A stretch of 64,000 nt of DNA from an uncultured Bdellovibrionales bacterium (GTDB lineage Bacteria; Bdellovibrionota; Bdellovibrionia; Bdellovibrionales; Bdellovibrionaceae), in the NCBI GenBank assembly GCA_903926205.1, contig CAIYID010000078.1, positions 44,269 to 108,268 on the forward strand, written 5' to 3'. Each line of letters begins with the position of its first letter. The stretch's first letter is position 1. The position numbers and the translations under genes are program-made. A model generated the notes under the pieces. The model saw only the letters and a list, made by a program, of their open reading frames with translations, did no database searches and had not been told where the DNA came from. Below, piece by piece: positions 17,972 through 26,342 of the stretch.

Positions 17972-19693
17972 CTATTTTAGATCAACCACCATATTAAATA
18001 CGTGGGCTCCGGGTTTGGAGTCCACATTATCCAAACAGAAATAGCCCACGCGTTCAAATTGATATCGGTGTTCTAGCGTGGCGCTCGCTAAACTTGATTC
18101 CAATTTAGCATTTTTAATCACTTCCAAAGAATTCGGATTTAAATTCTGTTTGAAATCTTGTCCTTCAGGAACATTATCAGGGTCGGCCACTTTGAATAAT
18201 CTTCCGTACAATCGAACTTCGGCATTCACACAAGTCTCTGCACTCACCCAGTGAATAATTCCTTTGATTTTTCTTCCATCCGCTGGGGGTTTTCCTCCCA
18301 AAGTGATGGGATCATAGGTGCAACGCAGTTCTGTGACTTGACCTGAGGTGTCCTTGATCACTTTTTCACATTTGATGACATAGGCGTTGCGCAAACGAAC
18401 TTCGCCGCCAGGTTTCAAACGAAAAAAATCTGCGTCCGGAGTTTCCATAAAATCTGAAGCTTCAATATATAAAGTTTTAGTGAAATGAATGGCTCTTTTT
18501 CCAAGTTCTTCTTTTTTTGGATGCACACTGGGATGAAGTTCTTCGCGGTGATTCTCGGGAAGATTTTCGATCACCACTTTGAGCGGACGAATAACTGCCA
18601 TCGCTCGGTGAGCAGAATCATCAAGGTCTTCTCTCACACAGGCCTCTAAAATCTCGTAATCAATTAAACTTTCAGCTTTCGCAACACCAATTCGGTGAGC
18701 AAATTTTTTGATCGCAGAAGAAGTAATTCCTCTTCGACGGAGTCCTGAAATGGTCGGCAGACGGGGATCATTCCAACCGGACACAAAGTTTTCTTTCACA
18801 AGTTGCAGAAGCTTTCGTTTGCTCATCACGAGATATGTCATATTGAGTCTGGCAAACTCGTATTGATGTGGATGCGCGGGAACTGTGCAATTTTCTATGG
18901 ACCAATCATAAAAAGGACGATGATCCTGAAATTCGAGAGTGCAAATGGAGTGCGTGATCTGCTCGATCGCGTCTGAAAGTGGATGTGCAAAATCGTACAT
19001 AGGATAGATCACCCATTTATCACCAGTGCGATGATGATGAGTCTTTCGAATCCGATACAAAAGAGGATCTCTCATATTCATATTTGGCGAGGCCATATCG
19101 ATTTTTGCTCTTAAGGTGTGAGCTCCTTCGTAGAATTCACCAGCACGCATCCGAGCAAAAAGATCCAAATTCTCTTCGACACTGCGGTCACGATAAGGAC
19201 TATTTTTTCCAGAATGAGTGAAATCGCCGCGATATTCTCGAAGCTCTTCTTCATTGAGGCTACAAACATAGGCTTTTCCTTGGCGAATAAGATCTTGAGC
19301 CCAGCTGTAGATTTGTTCGAAATAATCACTGGCGTAGTAGAGGTGAGTTCCCCAATCAAAACCTAACCATTTGACGTCAGCTTTAATGGACTCAATGTAC
19401 TCGATCTCTTCCACTTCTGGGTTAGTGTCATCAAAACGCAAATGACAACGACCCTTAAATTCCTCCGCCAAGCCGAAATTGAGGCAGATCGCCTTTGCGT
19501 GGCCGATATGTAAATAGCCATTAGGTTCAGGAGGGAATCTTGTGATCACTTGTCCACCATGCTTGCCAGTCGCAATATCTTTTTCAATGATCTGCTTGAG
19601 GAAGTTAGGAGCTTCCACTGGTGCAGACTTGCCGCCAGGTTTTATGTTTTTTGAAGAAGCCTCTGTTGAATGTGTGTTTTTCGAATGTGTCAT
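17972..19693 (-). CDS. glnS: Glutaminyl-tRNA synthetase
   Basis: Class I aminoacyl-tRNA synthetase that charges tRNA-Gln. The HIGH motif is in FPPEPNGYLHIGHAKAICLN, and the KMSKS equivalent reads VMSKRKLLQLV. LRFDDTNPEVEEIEY and YDFAHPLSDAIE are also characteristic, and the C-terminal anticodon-binding barrel domains are complete. The ATG at 19693 (573 residues) is chosen; a TTG at 19753 would add 20 residues without family support. Presence of GlnRS implies direct glutaminylation rather than only the GatCAB route. It is divergent from thrS. Confidence 0.95.
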   Translation of the reverse strand: MTHSKNTHSTEASSKNIKPGGKSAPVEAPNFLKQIIEKDIATGKHGGQVITRFPPEPNGYLHIGHAKAICLNFGLAEEFKGRCHLRFDDTNPEVEEIEYIESIKADVKWLGFDWGTHLYYASDYFEQIYSWAQDLIRQGKAYVCSLNEEELREYRGDFTHSGKNSPYRDRSVEENLDLFARMRAGEFYEGAHTLRAKIDMASPNMNMRDPLLYRIRKTHHHRTGDKWVIYPMYDFAHPLSDAIEQITHSICTLEFQDHRPFYDWSIENCTVPAHPHQYEFARLNMTYLVMSKRKLLQLVKENFVSGWNDPRLPTISGLRRRGITSSAIKKFAHRIGVAKAESLIDYEILEACVREDLDDSAHRAMAVIRPLKVVIENLPENHREELHPSVHPKKEELGKRAIHFTKTLYIEASDFMETPDADFFRLKPGGEVRLRNAYVIKCEKVIKDTSGQVTELRCTYDPITLGGKPPADGRKIKGIIHWVSAETCVNAEVRLYGRLFKVADPDNVPEGQDFKQNLNPNSLEVIKNAKLESSLASATLEHRYQFERVGYFCLDNVDSKPGAHVFNMVVDLK

Positions 19694-19813
19694 AATCCAG
19701 CCGTTTCCCAATGTTTTACAGTGTGAAGTCGCGTCTTTTTTCAGAATGGCCAAACTGCGTCATGTCAAGCAAGGGAAAATACTCAAGCTTTTGTGGATAC
19801 CCTCGAGTTTCCG

Positions 19814-19842
19814 TTGACGCGGAATTCGACTCGCCGTAAAAA
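19814..19842 (+). promoter_or_regulatory. Candidate sigma-70 promoter of thrS
   Basis: TTGACG (19814-19819), a 17-base spacer and TAAAAA (19837-19842). The -35 box matches at 5 of 6 positions and the -10 box at 4 of 6. It would start transcription near 19849, at the first base of the small leader ORF, so if it is used that ORF would be leaderless. Confidence 0.45.
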
Positions 19843-19849
19843 GGAGAGA

Positions 19850-19888
19850 ATGTCGCTGTCATCTCAAAGATTTTCTAAGCATGTCTGA
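19850..19888 (+). CDS. Possible 12-codon leader ORF coupled to thrS
   Basis: ATG at 19850 is preceded by AAGGAGAG, the best ribosome site in the region, and encodes MSLSSQRFSKHV before a TGA that overlaps the first codons of thrS (ATGTCTGA). thrS itself has no Shine-Dalgarno sequence, so ribosomes ending this ORF could reinitiate on thrS. The peptide has no threonine codons, so it is not a threonine attenuation leader. Whether it is translated is unknown. Confidence 0.35.
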   Translation: MSLSSQRFSKHV

Positions 19889-21824
19889 AGTTCGAATTAT
19901 TCTTCCTGATAATTCGGTCAAAACATTTCCACACGAGCCTTCTGCCTTGGACGTTGCCCTAAGTATTGGGCCTCGCTTAGCGAAGGACACTCTTGGTGTT
20001 AAGCTTAATGGCTCAAAGGAGATCACGGATCTTCGTTTGCCGTTAAAAGATGGAACTAAGATTGAGTTGATCACGACAAAATCAGTCGAGGCCCAGGAAG
20101 TGATTAGGCATTCGGCGGCGCACATTATGGCTCAAGCCGTACAAGCTTTGTGGTCAGACGTGAAAGTCACCATTGGTCCGGTGATTGAAAATGGTTTTTA
20201 TTATGATTTTGATTCTCCTCGCCCTTTTTCGGAAGAGGATTTTTCTAAAATCGAAACTAAAATGCAGGAAATCGTCGATAAAGATACCCCTTTGGTTCGT
20301 GAGGAATGGTCTTCGGCCAAAGCCATTGAAACTTTTAAGGGTCTCGGTGAGCGATTCAAAGTCGAAATCATTCAAGATTTAAAAACGGACAAGGTGAGCA
20401 TTTATCATCAAGGTCCTTGGTTTGATCTCTGTCGAGGGCCTCATGTGCAAAGCACAGGTCAGGTTAAAGCTTTTAAGCTATTGGCCGTCGCCGGAGCTTA
20501 CTGGCGTGGGGATGAAAAAAATCCGATGCTTCAGCGCTTGTATGCAACCGCTTTTGGAGATCGTAAAGAGCTTGAACAACATTTGAAAAATCTGGAAGAA
20601 GCGAAGAAACGTGATCACCGAAAACTGGGCAAAGAGTTGGGACTTTTTATGTTCCACCCCTTGGCTCCAGGCTCGCCGTTTTTTACGGGCAAAGGCACGG
20701 TGATTTACACCGAACTTCAAACTTATTTGCGCGAGCTCTATCGCAACTATGGGTATAACGAAGTCATCACTCCACAAATGTTTGATGTGGAATTATTTAA
20801 AACCTCAGGTCACTACGATAACTACAAAGAAAATATGTTCTTTTCCAAAGTGGAAGAACGGGATTTTGGTTCGAAACCCATGAACTGTCCTTCGCATTGC
20901 TTGCTTTACGCTTCAGAAAAACACTCTTATCGAGAGCTTCCGATGCGAGTGGCGGATTTTGGTCGTTTGCACCGTTTTGAGCTTTCGGGCGCGATGCATG
21001 GGCTCACTCGAGTGCGAACTTTTTGCCAGGATGACGCCCATATTTTTTGTACTTTGGATCAACTGCAAACTGAGATTGCTAGTTTTATGAAATTGCTTCG
21101 GCAGGTTTATGAAAAATTAGGAATGAATAAATTTAATATTTATCTATCGACTCGTCCGGAAAAACGCATTGGTTCTGATGAACTTTGGGATCGGGCCGAG
21201 GGTGCCTTGGCAGAGGCTTTGAAGAGCTTGAACTTGCCTTACACCATCAACGAGGGCGACGGTGCTTTTTACGGCCCAAAATTGGATATCATGTTTGTCG
21301 ATGCCTTGAATCGACCATGGCAGTTGGGCACTTTGCAAGTGGATCCTAATTTGCCAAATGCTTTTGAACTCAATTACACCGGTGAAGACAATACCGAGCA
21401 TCGTCCGTTGATGCTTCATCGAGCGATTTTAGGTTCTTTGGAACGTTTTATCGGAGTGTACTTAGAACACACGGCGGGACATTTGCCGACTTGGTTAGCG
21501 CCAGTGCAGGTGATGATTTTAAATGTGACGGATCGAGTGAATTCTTTCTGTGAAGAATTAGAAACAGGTTTACGAGGAAATAAAGTCAGAGTCGAATTTG
21601 ATCGCCGCAGTGAAAAACTCAATTTCAAAATTCGCGAAGCACAACTTCAAAAAGTTCCTTACATGCTGATCATTGGTGATAAAGAAGCAGAGCTAAAAAA
21701 AGTGAGTATTCGTTTGCGAACCGGCGAAACTATCAATGAGTTGTCAGTTGATGCCGCGATGGAAATGATTTTAAAAGATATTAAAAATAGAAATTTGCAA
21801 CCAGGAAAAGAACAGTCAATCTAG
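19881..21824 (+). CDS. thrS: Threonyl-tRNA synthetase
   Basis: Class II synthetase with the full domain order: TGS domain (about 1-62), editing domain with the HSAAH motif at residues 77-81, the catalytic core and a C-terminal anticodon-binding domain (APVQVMILNVTDRV). The core has FGSKPMNCPSHCLLY, RVADFGRLHRFELSGAMHGL, RTFCQDDAHIFC and YTGEDNTEHRPLMLHRAILG. Length 647 is standard. The start lacks a ribosome site; see the upstream leader ORF. infC follows after 14 bases, a widely conserved thrS-infC pairing. Confidence 0.96.
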   Translation: MSEVRIILPDNSVKTFPHEPSALDVALSIGPRLAKDTLGVKLNGSKEITDLRLPLKDGTKIELITTKSVEAQEVIRHSAAHIMAQAVQALWSDVKVTIGPVIENGFYYDFDSPRPFSEEDFSKIETKMQEIVDKDTPLVREEWSSAKAIETFKGLGERFKVEIIQDLKTDKVSIYHQGPWFDLCRGPHVQSTGQVKAFKLLAVAGAYWRGDEKNPMLQRLYATAFGDRKELEQHLKNLEEAKKRDHRKLGKELGLFMFHPLAPGSPFFTGKGTVIYTELQTYLRELYRNYGYNEVITPQMFDVELFKTSGHYDNYKENMFFSKVEERDFGSKPMNCPSHCLLYASEKHSYRELPMRVADFGRLHRFELSGAMHGLTRVRTFCQDDAHIFCTLDQLQTEIASFMKLLRQVYEKLGMNKFNIYLSTRPEKRIGSDELWDRAEGALAEALKSLNLPYTINEGDGAFYGPKLDIMFVDALNRPWQLGTLQVDPNLPNAFELNYTGEDNTEHRPLMLHRAILGSLERFIGVYLEHTAGHLPTWLAPVQVMILNVTDRVNSFCEELETGLRGNKVRVEFDRRSEKLNFKIREAQLQKVPYMLIIGDKEAELKKVSIRLRTGETINELSVDAAMEMILKDIKNRNLQPGKEQSI

Positions 21825-21838
21825 CCAGGAGGTCTCCC

Positions 21839-22531
21839 ATTACCGGTCCCTTTGAACGTCCGAATCGATTCCCAGGAAATAATAACAACAGTCGTAACTT
21901 TGAGAAGAAGAAGGACAAAGATGGATTGCGAGTCAATCGCGAAATCCGAGTGCCTCAAATTCGAGTTATTGACGACACCGGAGCCATGTTAGGTGTTATG
22001 ACAGTGCCAGAGGGGATTCGTTTGGCCGAAGAACGTGGGTTAGATCTTCTTGAGATTGCTCCAACAGCAACGCCGCCCACTTGTAAAATTGGCGATTATG
22101 GAAAATGGAAGTACGAGAACAAGAAAAAACAAGCCGCGGCACGGAAGAAACAAGTCATCGTGCAAGTGAAAGAAATTCAACTTCGTCCTCGAACGGATCA
22201 GCATGATTTTGACACTAAAATGCGACATGCTCGGCGCTTTTTGCTCGATGGTGATAAAGTGAAAGTGAATATGCGATTCATGGGTCGGGAGATGGCCCAC
22301 CAAGAATTTGGTATGGAATTGATGAAGAAAGTGATCGCCACGCTGGCTGATGTCGGTATGAGCGAAGCTCCGCCAAAAATGGAAGGTAAAAACGCCTTTC
22401 TTATAATGGCACCAGATCCTTTGAAAGTGAAAGAGTACTTAAAGCTGCATCCTAAGCCGCAACCGATCACTGAACAAGAGCAAGAAAAAGAAGATCTTGA
22501 TAATTCTGAGGCAGACACTGATCAGGAGTGA
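21839..22531 (+). CDS. infC: Translation initiation factor IF-3, with AUU start codon
   Basis: IF-3 discriminates start codons and splits ribosomes. The N-terminal domain (VNREIRVPQIRVIDDTGAML), linker (YGKWKYENKKKQAAARKK) and C-terminal domain (EIQLRPRTDQHDFDTKM, VNMRFMGREMAHQEFG) are all present. I place the start at ATT 21839-21841: it lies seven bases after a strong AGGAGG, its frame is open to the conserved region (29 codons, MITGPFERPNRFPG...), and no ATG is available in frame until far inside the protein. AUU is the known autoregulatory start of infC in other bacteria. The C-terminus has an acidic tail after KPQPI. rpmI and rplT do not follow. Confidence 0.92.
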   Translation: MTGPFERPNRFPGNNNNSRNFEKKKDKDGLRVNREIRVPQIRVIDDTGAMLGVMTVPEGIRLAEERGLDLLEIAPTATPPTCKIGDYGKWKYENKKKQAAARKKQVIVQVKEIQLRPRTDQHDFDTKMRHARRFLLDGDKVKVNMRFMGREMAHQEFGMELMKKVIATLADVGMSEAPPKMEGKNAFLIMAPDPLKVKEYLKLHPKPQPITEQEQEKEDLDNSEADTDQE

Positions 22532-22594
22532 GTAGAGAAAATCGATATAATAAGTCGATAAAATAAGCCAAAAAAAACAGGAGAGACCGGAGCT

Positions 22595-23287
22595 ATGAAA
22601 AAAATGATAGCAAAATTAAACCGTCTCTTTTGGGTGATTTTTTTGCTGAGCTGTTCATTAGCGGCAGAGGCAGATTGTAAGAATCAGTTGATCTCTGCGG
22701 GTTTTGTGCAAGTCCAGCAAGGCAGTTTCGGAGATAATACTTGTTTTGTGGCCATTCATTCAATGAGGTCCACAGAGATGGTTTATCGGGATTATATCGT
22801 CACGGATAAAGGTCTTTTGATGGTTTTTAATTCCTACGGTGATGGACCAAACTCAACGATGACCGGGGCACGGGAGTTCTATTTTTTTCCAAGAAATAAG
22901 ACAGTGAGCTTTAGCGTAGATCCGCGCAGCAATGATGTGACAGTTCATGCTGCGAACGGGGATGATTTTGTCTTTGGCGCTGGGACAGCCCAGTTAAAAC
23001 TCATGATTCACGGTGATGTAACTCTGGATCAGGACGTGACGCCGGAGAATAAAGGTGGCCTTGAAATCACAAACTACGACGGAATGTATTTGGATGTGGG
23101 TTTTTCTTTGGGACACGCTCCGAACTCAGAGCCAGAACGAAGAATCGAGTTTCACTCAATCAAGGGAACAACTTGCGAGCTGAAAGTGAAAGATGTTTTT
23201 GTGAATGTGAACAGTCAGCCCACTATTACGATGTCTGACGATGAACTTTCTGCGTTCTTGCAAAAAAAATGCAGTCATTGGAATTAG
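22595..23287 (+). CDS. Secreted protein of unknown function
   Basis: A 230-residue protein with a signal peptide (LFWVIFLLSCSLAAEA, cut near residue 27) and a mature region rich in beta strands and Asn/Gly turns (FYFFPRNKTVSFSVDPRSND, VTLDQDVTPENKGG). It contains four cysteines in the mature part (DCK, NTCF, TTCE, KKCS) that could form two disulfides. No family recognised. A GGAG site precedes the ATG. It takes the place after infC where rpmI-rplT usually sit. Confidence 0.68.
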   Translation: MKKMIAKLNRLFWVIFLLSCSLAAEADCKNQLISAGFVQVQQGSFGDNTCFVAIHSMRSTEMVYRDYIVTDKGLLMVFNSYGDGPNSTMTGAREFYFFPRNKTVSFSVDPRSNDVTVHAANGDDFVFGAGTAQLKLMIHGDVTLDQDVTPENKGGLEITNYDGMYLDVGFSLGHAPNSEPERRIEFHSIKGTTCELKVKDVFVNVNSQPTITMSDDELSAFLQKKCSHWN

Positions 23288-23313
23288 GCGATGACTGCTA
23301 TAGTGGTACTGCA

Positions 23314-24642
23314 TCACTTTTGACGTGAAGGAGCTCGGCGACGAGGACCACTTCGGAAATTGCGATGTTTTTGATTGGGGCGTTGGCCTTCGATTTTTGC
23401 CTTGGCTTTTCCGACGCTCATGACAGAGGCTTTGGCTGCATTCTCTGAATGATAGGGTTGTTCAGAAATAACATCGAGCTCAAGTTTGATCGTCTTTTCA
23501 ACGTTCGCCAGATAAGATTTTTCTTCGGCAGTCACCAGAGAAACGGCGGCTCCAGATTTTCCAGCGCGCGCCGTGCGACCAATGCGATGAACATAGCTTT
23601 CGGCAACATTTGAAAGTTCATAGTTAATCACATGAGTAATGCCATCAATATCAATTCCTCGTGAAGCAATGTCTGTGGCGACCAAAACCAGAACTTTGTC
23701 ATTAGTGAAGTCTTGAATGGCACGCTGTCGGGCTCCCTGAGATTTATTTCCATGAATAGCGACGGCGGAGATTCCATTTTTAAGTAATTTTTCCGTCACT
23801 CGATCAGCCACATGTTTCATTTCTACAAAGACCAAGGTTTTTTTGGGTTCTTGTTTTTTGTTTTTATCTTGTTCTTTGAGGAGGTGAACGAGCAGGTTCA
23901 TTTTGTCTTTTTTTTCTACAAACATAACTGATTGTTGAATCATCTCCACGGTGGTGGCCGGAGGGGCCACTTCAACTTTTTTGGGACTTTTCAAAATCGA
24001 ATGGGCGAGCGCTTGAATTTCCGTGGGCATGGTTGCTGAAAACAAAAGATTGTGCCGATCACGTGGTAAAAGTGGAAGAATTTTTTTAATGTCTTTCAAA
24101 AAACCCAAGTCCAACATTCGGTCGGCTTCATCCAAAACAAAAATTTCCACTTTATCCAGTCGTAAATGTTTTTGTTGAATGAGATCCAAAAGTCGTCCAG
24201 GGGTTGCCACCAAAACATCGGTTCCTTGTTGTAAGTCTCGAACTTGATTGCCCTGACCGACTCCGCCAAAAATCACTGCATATTTTTGTTTTAAAAATTT
24301 TCCGTAGATTTGGAGATTTTGATGAATCTGAATGGCGAGTTCGCGTGTGGGCGTTAAGATCAAGGAACGTGGACTTCGCGGTTCACGACGAGTGTTTTTT
24401 AAATGCAAGTGATTGAGCATTGGCAAGCAAAAGGCTGCCGTTTTACCGGTGCCGGTTTGAGCGATTCCCAAAATATCATGGCCTTCTAGAATCAGCGGAA
24501 TAGCCTGTTGTTGAATGGGTGTGGGAGTTATATAGCCAGCCTCTAAAAGTGATTGATGAAGAGGTTCAATCAAGTTGAGTTCTTTGAACTCGAGAGGTTT
24601 TAAGAGGGGAGATTCATTACTGTGATTTTTAGAGTGAGTCAT
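23314..24642 (-). CDS. DEAD-box RNA helicase, RhlE-like
   Basis: ATP-dependent RNA helicase of 442 residues. Visible motifs are the Q motif (YITPTPIQQQAIP), Walker A (AQTGTGKTAA), PTRELA, TPGRLLD, DEAD (VLDEADRMLD), SAT (LFSATMP), VATDIASRGIDI and HRIGRTARAG. The C-terminal tail is basic (KHRNFRSGPRRRAPSRQK), as in RhlE-type helicases that act on rRNA or mRNA decay. Single gene, divergent from the receiver/kinase pair with a 247-base gap. Confidence 0.92.
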   Translation of the reverse strand: MTHSKNHSNESPLLKPLEFKELNLIEPLHQSLLEAGYITPTPIQQQAIPLILEGHDILGIAQTGTGKTAAFCLPMLNHLHLKNTRREPRSPRSLILTPTRELAIQIHQNLQIYGKFLKQKYAVIFGGVGQGNQVRDLQQGTDVLVATPGRLLDLIQQKHLRLDKVEIFVLDEADRMLDLGFLKDIKKILPLLPRDRHNLLFSATMPTEIQALAHSILKSPKKVEVAPPATTVEMIQQSVMFVEKKDKMNLLVHLLKEQDKNKKQEPKKTLVFVEMKHVADRVTEKLLKNGISAVAIHGNKSQGARQRAIQDFTNDKVLVLVATDIASRGIDIDGITHVINYELSNVAESYVHRIGRTARAGKSGAAVSLVTAEEKSYLANVEKTIKLELDVISEQPYHSENAAKASVMSVGKAKAKIEGQRPNQKHRNFRSGPRRRAPSRQK

Positions 24643-24685
24643 GTTTTCCGTTCATAGGTAATAGAGCTGGTACATAGCATTCAAA

Positions 24686-24705
24686 AGTCCCTTGAACAAG
24701 GAACT
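24686..24705. promoter_or_regulatory. 20-bp imperfect palindrome in the helicase/receiver gap
   Basis: AGTCCCTTG-AA-CAAGGAACT is a palindrome with one mismatched pair, 44 bases upstream of the helicase gene start and about 185 bases upstream of the receiver gene. It could be an operator or a hairpin in the helicase leader. Nothing else in the gap (24643-24889) is recognisable. Confidence 0.3.
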
Positions 24706-24889
24706 TGGATGTTTACGGGTATTTACTTTGGTCTAGCAAAGAAGAAGTGTGAAACAATATTTTCCTGGTAAAGCTAATAAACTGAGAAATTCAGTGTAAT
24801 TGTCATGAAAAGTTGAGTGGACTTTTATTAGTGGATAACATGATAATTGATGCTAGTCATAGGAAATTAATGAAGCAGGTAGCCGAAGA

Positions 24890-25294
24890 ATGAGCAATCA
24901 GACAAAAAAAATACTTATTGTCGATGACTCACAATCAATCATTGATGAATTGGTTCGTGTTTTGACTCTCATTGGCTTTAATTCAATCAAGTCCGCGCTT
25001 TGTCTTAAAGACGGATATACTTTGTTAGAAGAGCAAGCAAAAAATTCAACCCCTTTTGATCTGATCTTTTGTGATCATCATTTACCTGATGGTGTGGGAC
25101 TTTCTCTTCTTGAGAAACTCCGAAAAGATCCGATTTTAGAAAAAACTCCGTTTATTACGATCACCTCAGATGCTCGTCGATCAATTATTTTGCCATATAT
25201 CTTAGCCGGTTCTGATGGCTATGTCGCGATTCCATTGTCGTCCGACGAAATTCTTAAAAAGATGTCATTAGCGTGGGCAAAACGTGGCGTCTGA
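24890..25294 (+). CDS. Single-domain response regulator lacking the conserved lysine
   Basis: A 134-residue CheY-like receiver. The fold is recognisable by ILIVDDSQSIIDELVRVL (acidic pair), the phosphoacceptor strand LIFCDHHLPDGVGL and the ITITSDA switch threonine/serine. In the usual KP position the sequence is YVAIPLS, so the invariant lysine is replaced by isoleucine and phosphorylation or output may be altered. The gene overlaps the following kinase by 11 bases, which makes the pair a likely functional unit. Confidence 0.85.
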   Translation: MSNQTKKILIVDDSQSIIDELVRVLTLIGFNSIKSALCLKDGYTLLEEQAKNSTPFDLIFCDHHLPDGVGLSLLEKLRKDPILEKTPFITITSDARRSIILPYILAGSDGYVAIPLSSDEILKKMSLAWAKRGV

Positions 25295-26324
25295 TAAAAC
25301 AAAAACGAAAGAACAAATTCCAGAACTACAAGAGGTTATTGACTCCCTCCCGGGATTTGTTTTGGTGGTGGGAAAAGATGGTACCTGGCTGAAAAATAGT
25401 AAATCCGCTGAGGTTTATGCAAGAGCGAAAGCTTTACATCAAATCATCACGGATTTTATTCAGGAAGACTTGTTTAAAAAAACGGTTGAAATCGAACTTG
25501 AAATCACAGGACAAATTATTCCGTTCATAGTGACAATTGAAACTCTTTTTTCGGAAGCGGGTGGCTTTGTTGTCGTGGGTCACCCAATCATTGAGATTGT
25601 ACAGATGCGACAAGAAATTGAAAAACAAAGAGCTTTAGCTTTGGCCGCAGCTCGTTTGGCAGGAATTAGTGAATTGTCAGCGGGGATTGCTCATGAAATT
25701 AAGAACCCCTTAGCGATCATTCATGGTCGAATCGAATTGCTACGACGTCGGCACAAGGACTCAGGCCCGGAAGATTCTTTTCTAAAAAACATGCAAACGA
25801 TCGTTGATGCGATCTCTCGTATTAATAATATTGTGGATACACTTTCAAGTATTGCAGATCCGCAGCGAAGAATGTCCACTGATTTTTGTGATTTAAATGA
25901 GTTGGTTTCAAAAATATTTAAGCTGTATCAATTTAAATTTGATAAGCATCAGGTGACAGTTCACATGATTCAAGCCGAAGAACTTCGGTGTGCTATTAAT
26001 ATTTCTCAAATCACGCAGGCGATCATGCAATTAATTAACAATTCTTTGTATGCAATTAAAAATTCAGATAAAAAAGAGATTACTTTAGAGCTAGTAAAAG
26101 AGGCTGATCAAGCCGCTCTTTATATCAAGGATTCGGGTGTTGGAGTGAGTGATAGCGCCAAGGAACGCTTGTTCCAACCCTTCTTTACGACTAAACCTCA
26201 AGGAGAAGGCGTGGGGCTTGGACTGGCCACTTCTTTAGCCTCGGTGAATGAAAATGGTGGTCAGCTGCTTCTCATTCAAAATGCCAATCCGACGATATTC
26301 AAACTCACATTACCACTGCGTTGA
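25284..26324 (+). CDS. Cytoplasmic PAS-like sensor histidine kinase
   Basis: A 346-residue soluble kinase. An N-terminal PAS-like domain (DSLPGFVLVVGKDGTWLKNS) is followed by a short coiled coil and a HisKA domain with the phosphorylated His in GIAHEIKNPLAIIHGR. The ATPase domain has N box QLINNSLYAIKN, G1 DSGVGVSD, F box FFTTKPQG and G2 GVGLGLATSLA. It starts with GTG inside the 3' end of the receiver gene (11-base overlap). No membrane segment is present, so the signal is cytoplasmic or protein-delivered. Confidence 0.88.
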   Translation: MASDKTKTKEQIPELQEVIDSLPGFVLVVGKDGTWLKNSKSAEVYARAKALHQIITDFIQEDLFKKTVEIELEITGQIIPFIVTIETLFSEAGGFVVVGHPIIEIVQMRQEIEKQRALALAAARLAGISELSAGIAHEIKNPLAIIHGRIELLRRRHKDSGPEDSFLKNMQTIVDAISRINNIVDTLSSIADPQRRMSTDFCDLNELVSKIFKLYQFKFDKHQVTVHMIQAEELRCAINISQITQAIMQLINNSLYAIKNSDKKEITLELVKEADQAALYIKDSGVGVSDSAKERLFQPFFTTKPQGEGVGLGLATSLASVNENGGQLLLIQNANPTIFKLTLPLR

Positions 26325-26342
26325 TGGAACGATTTTTTTAGT

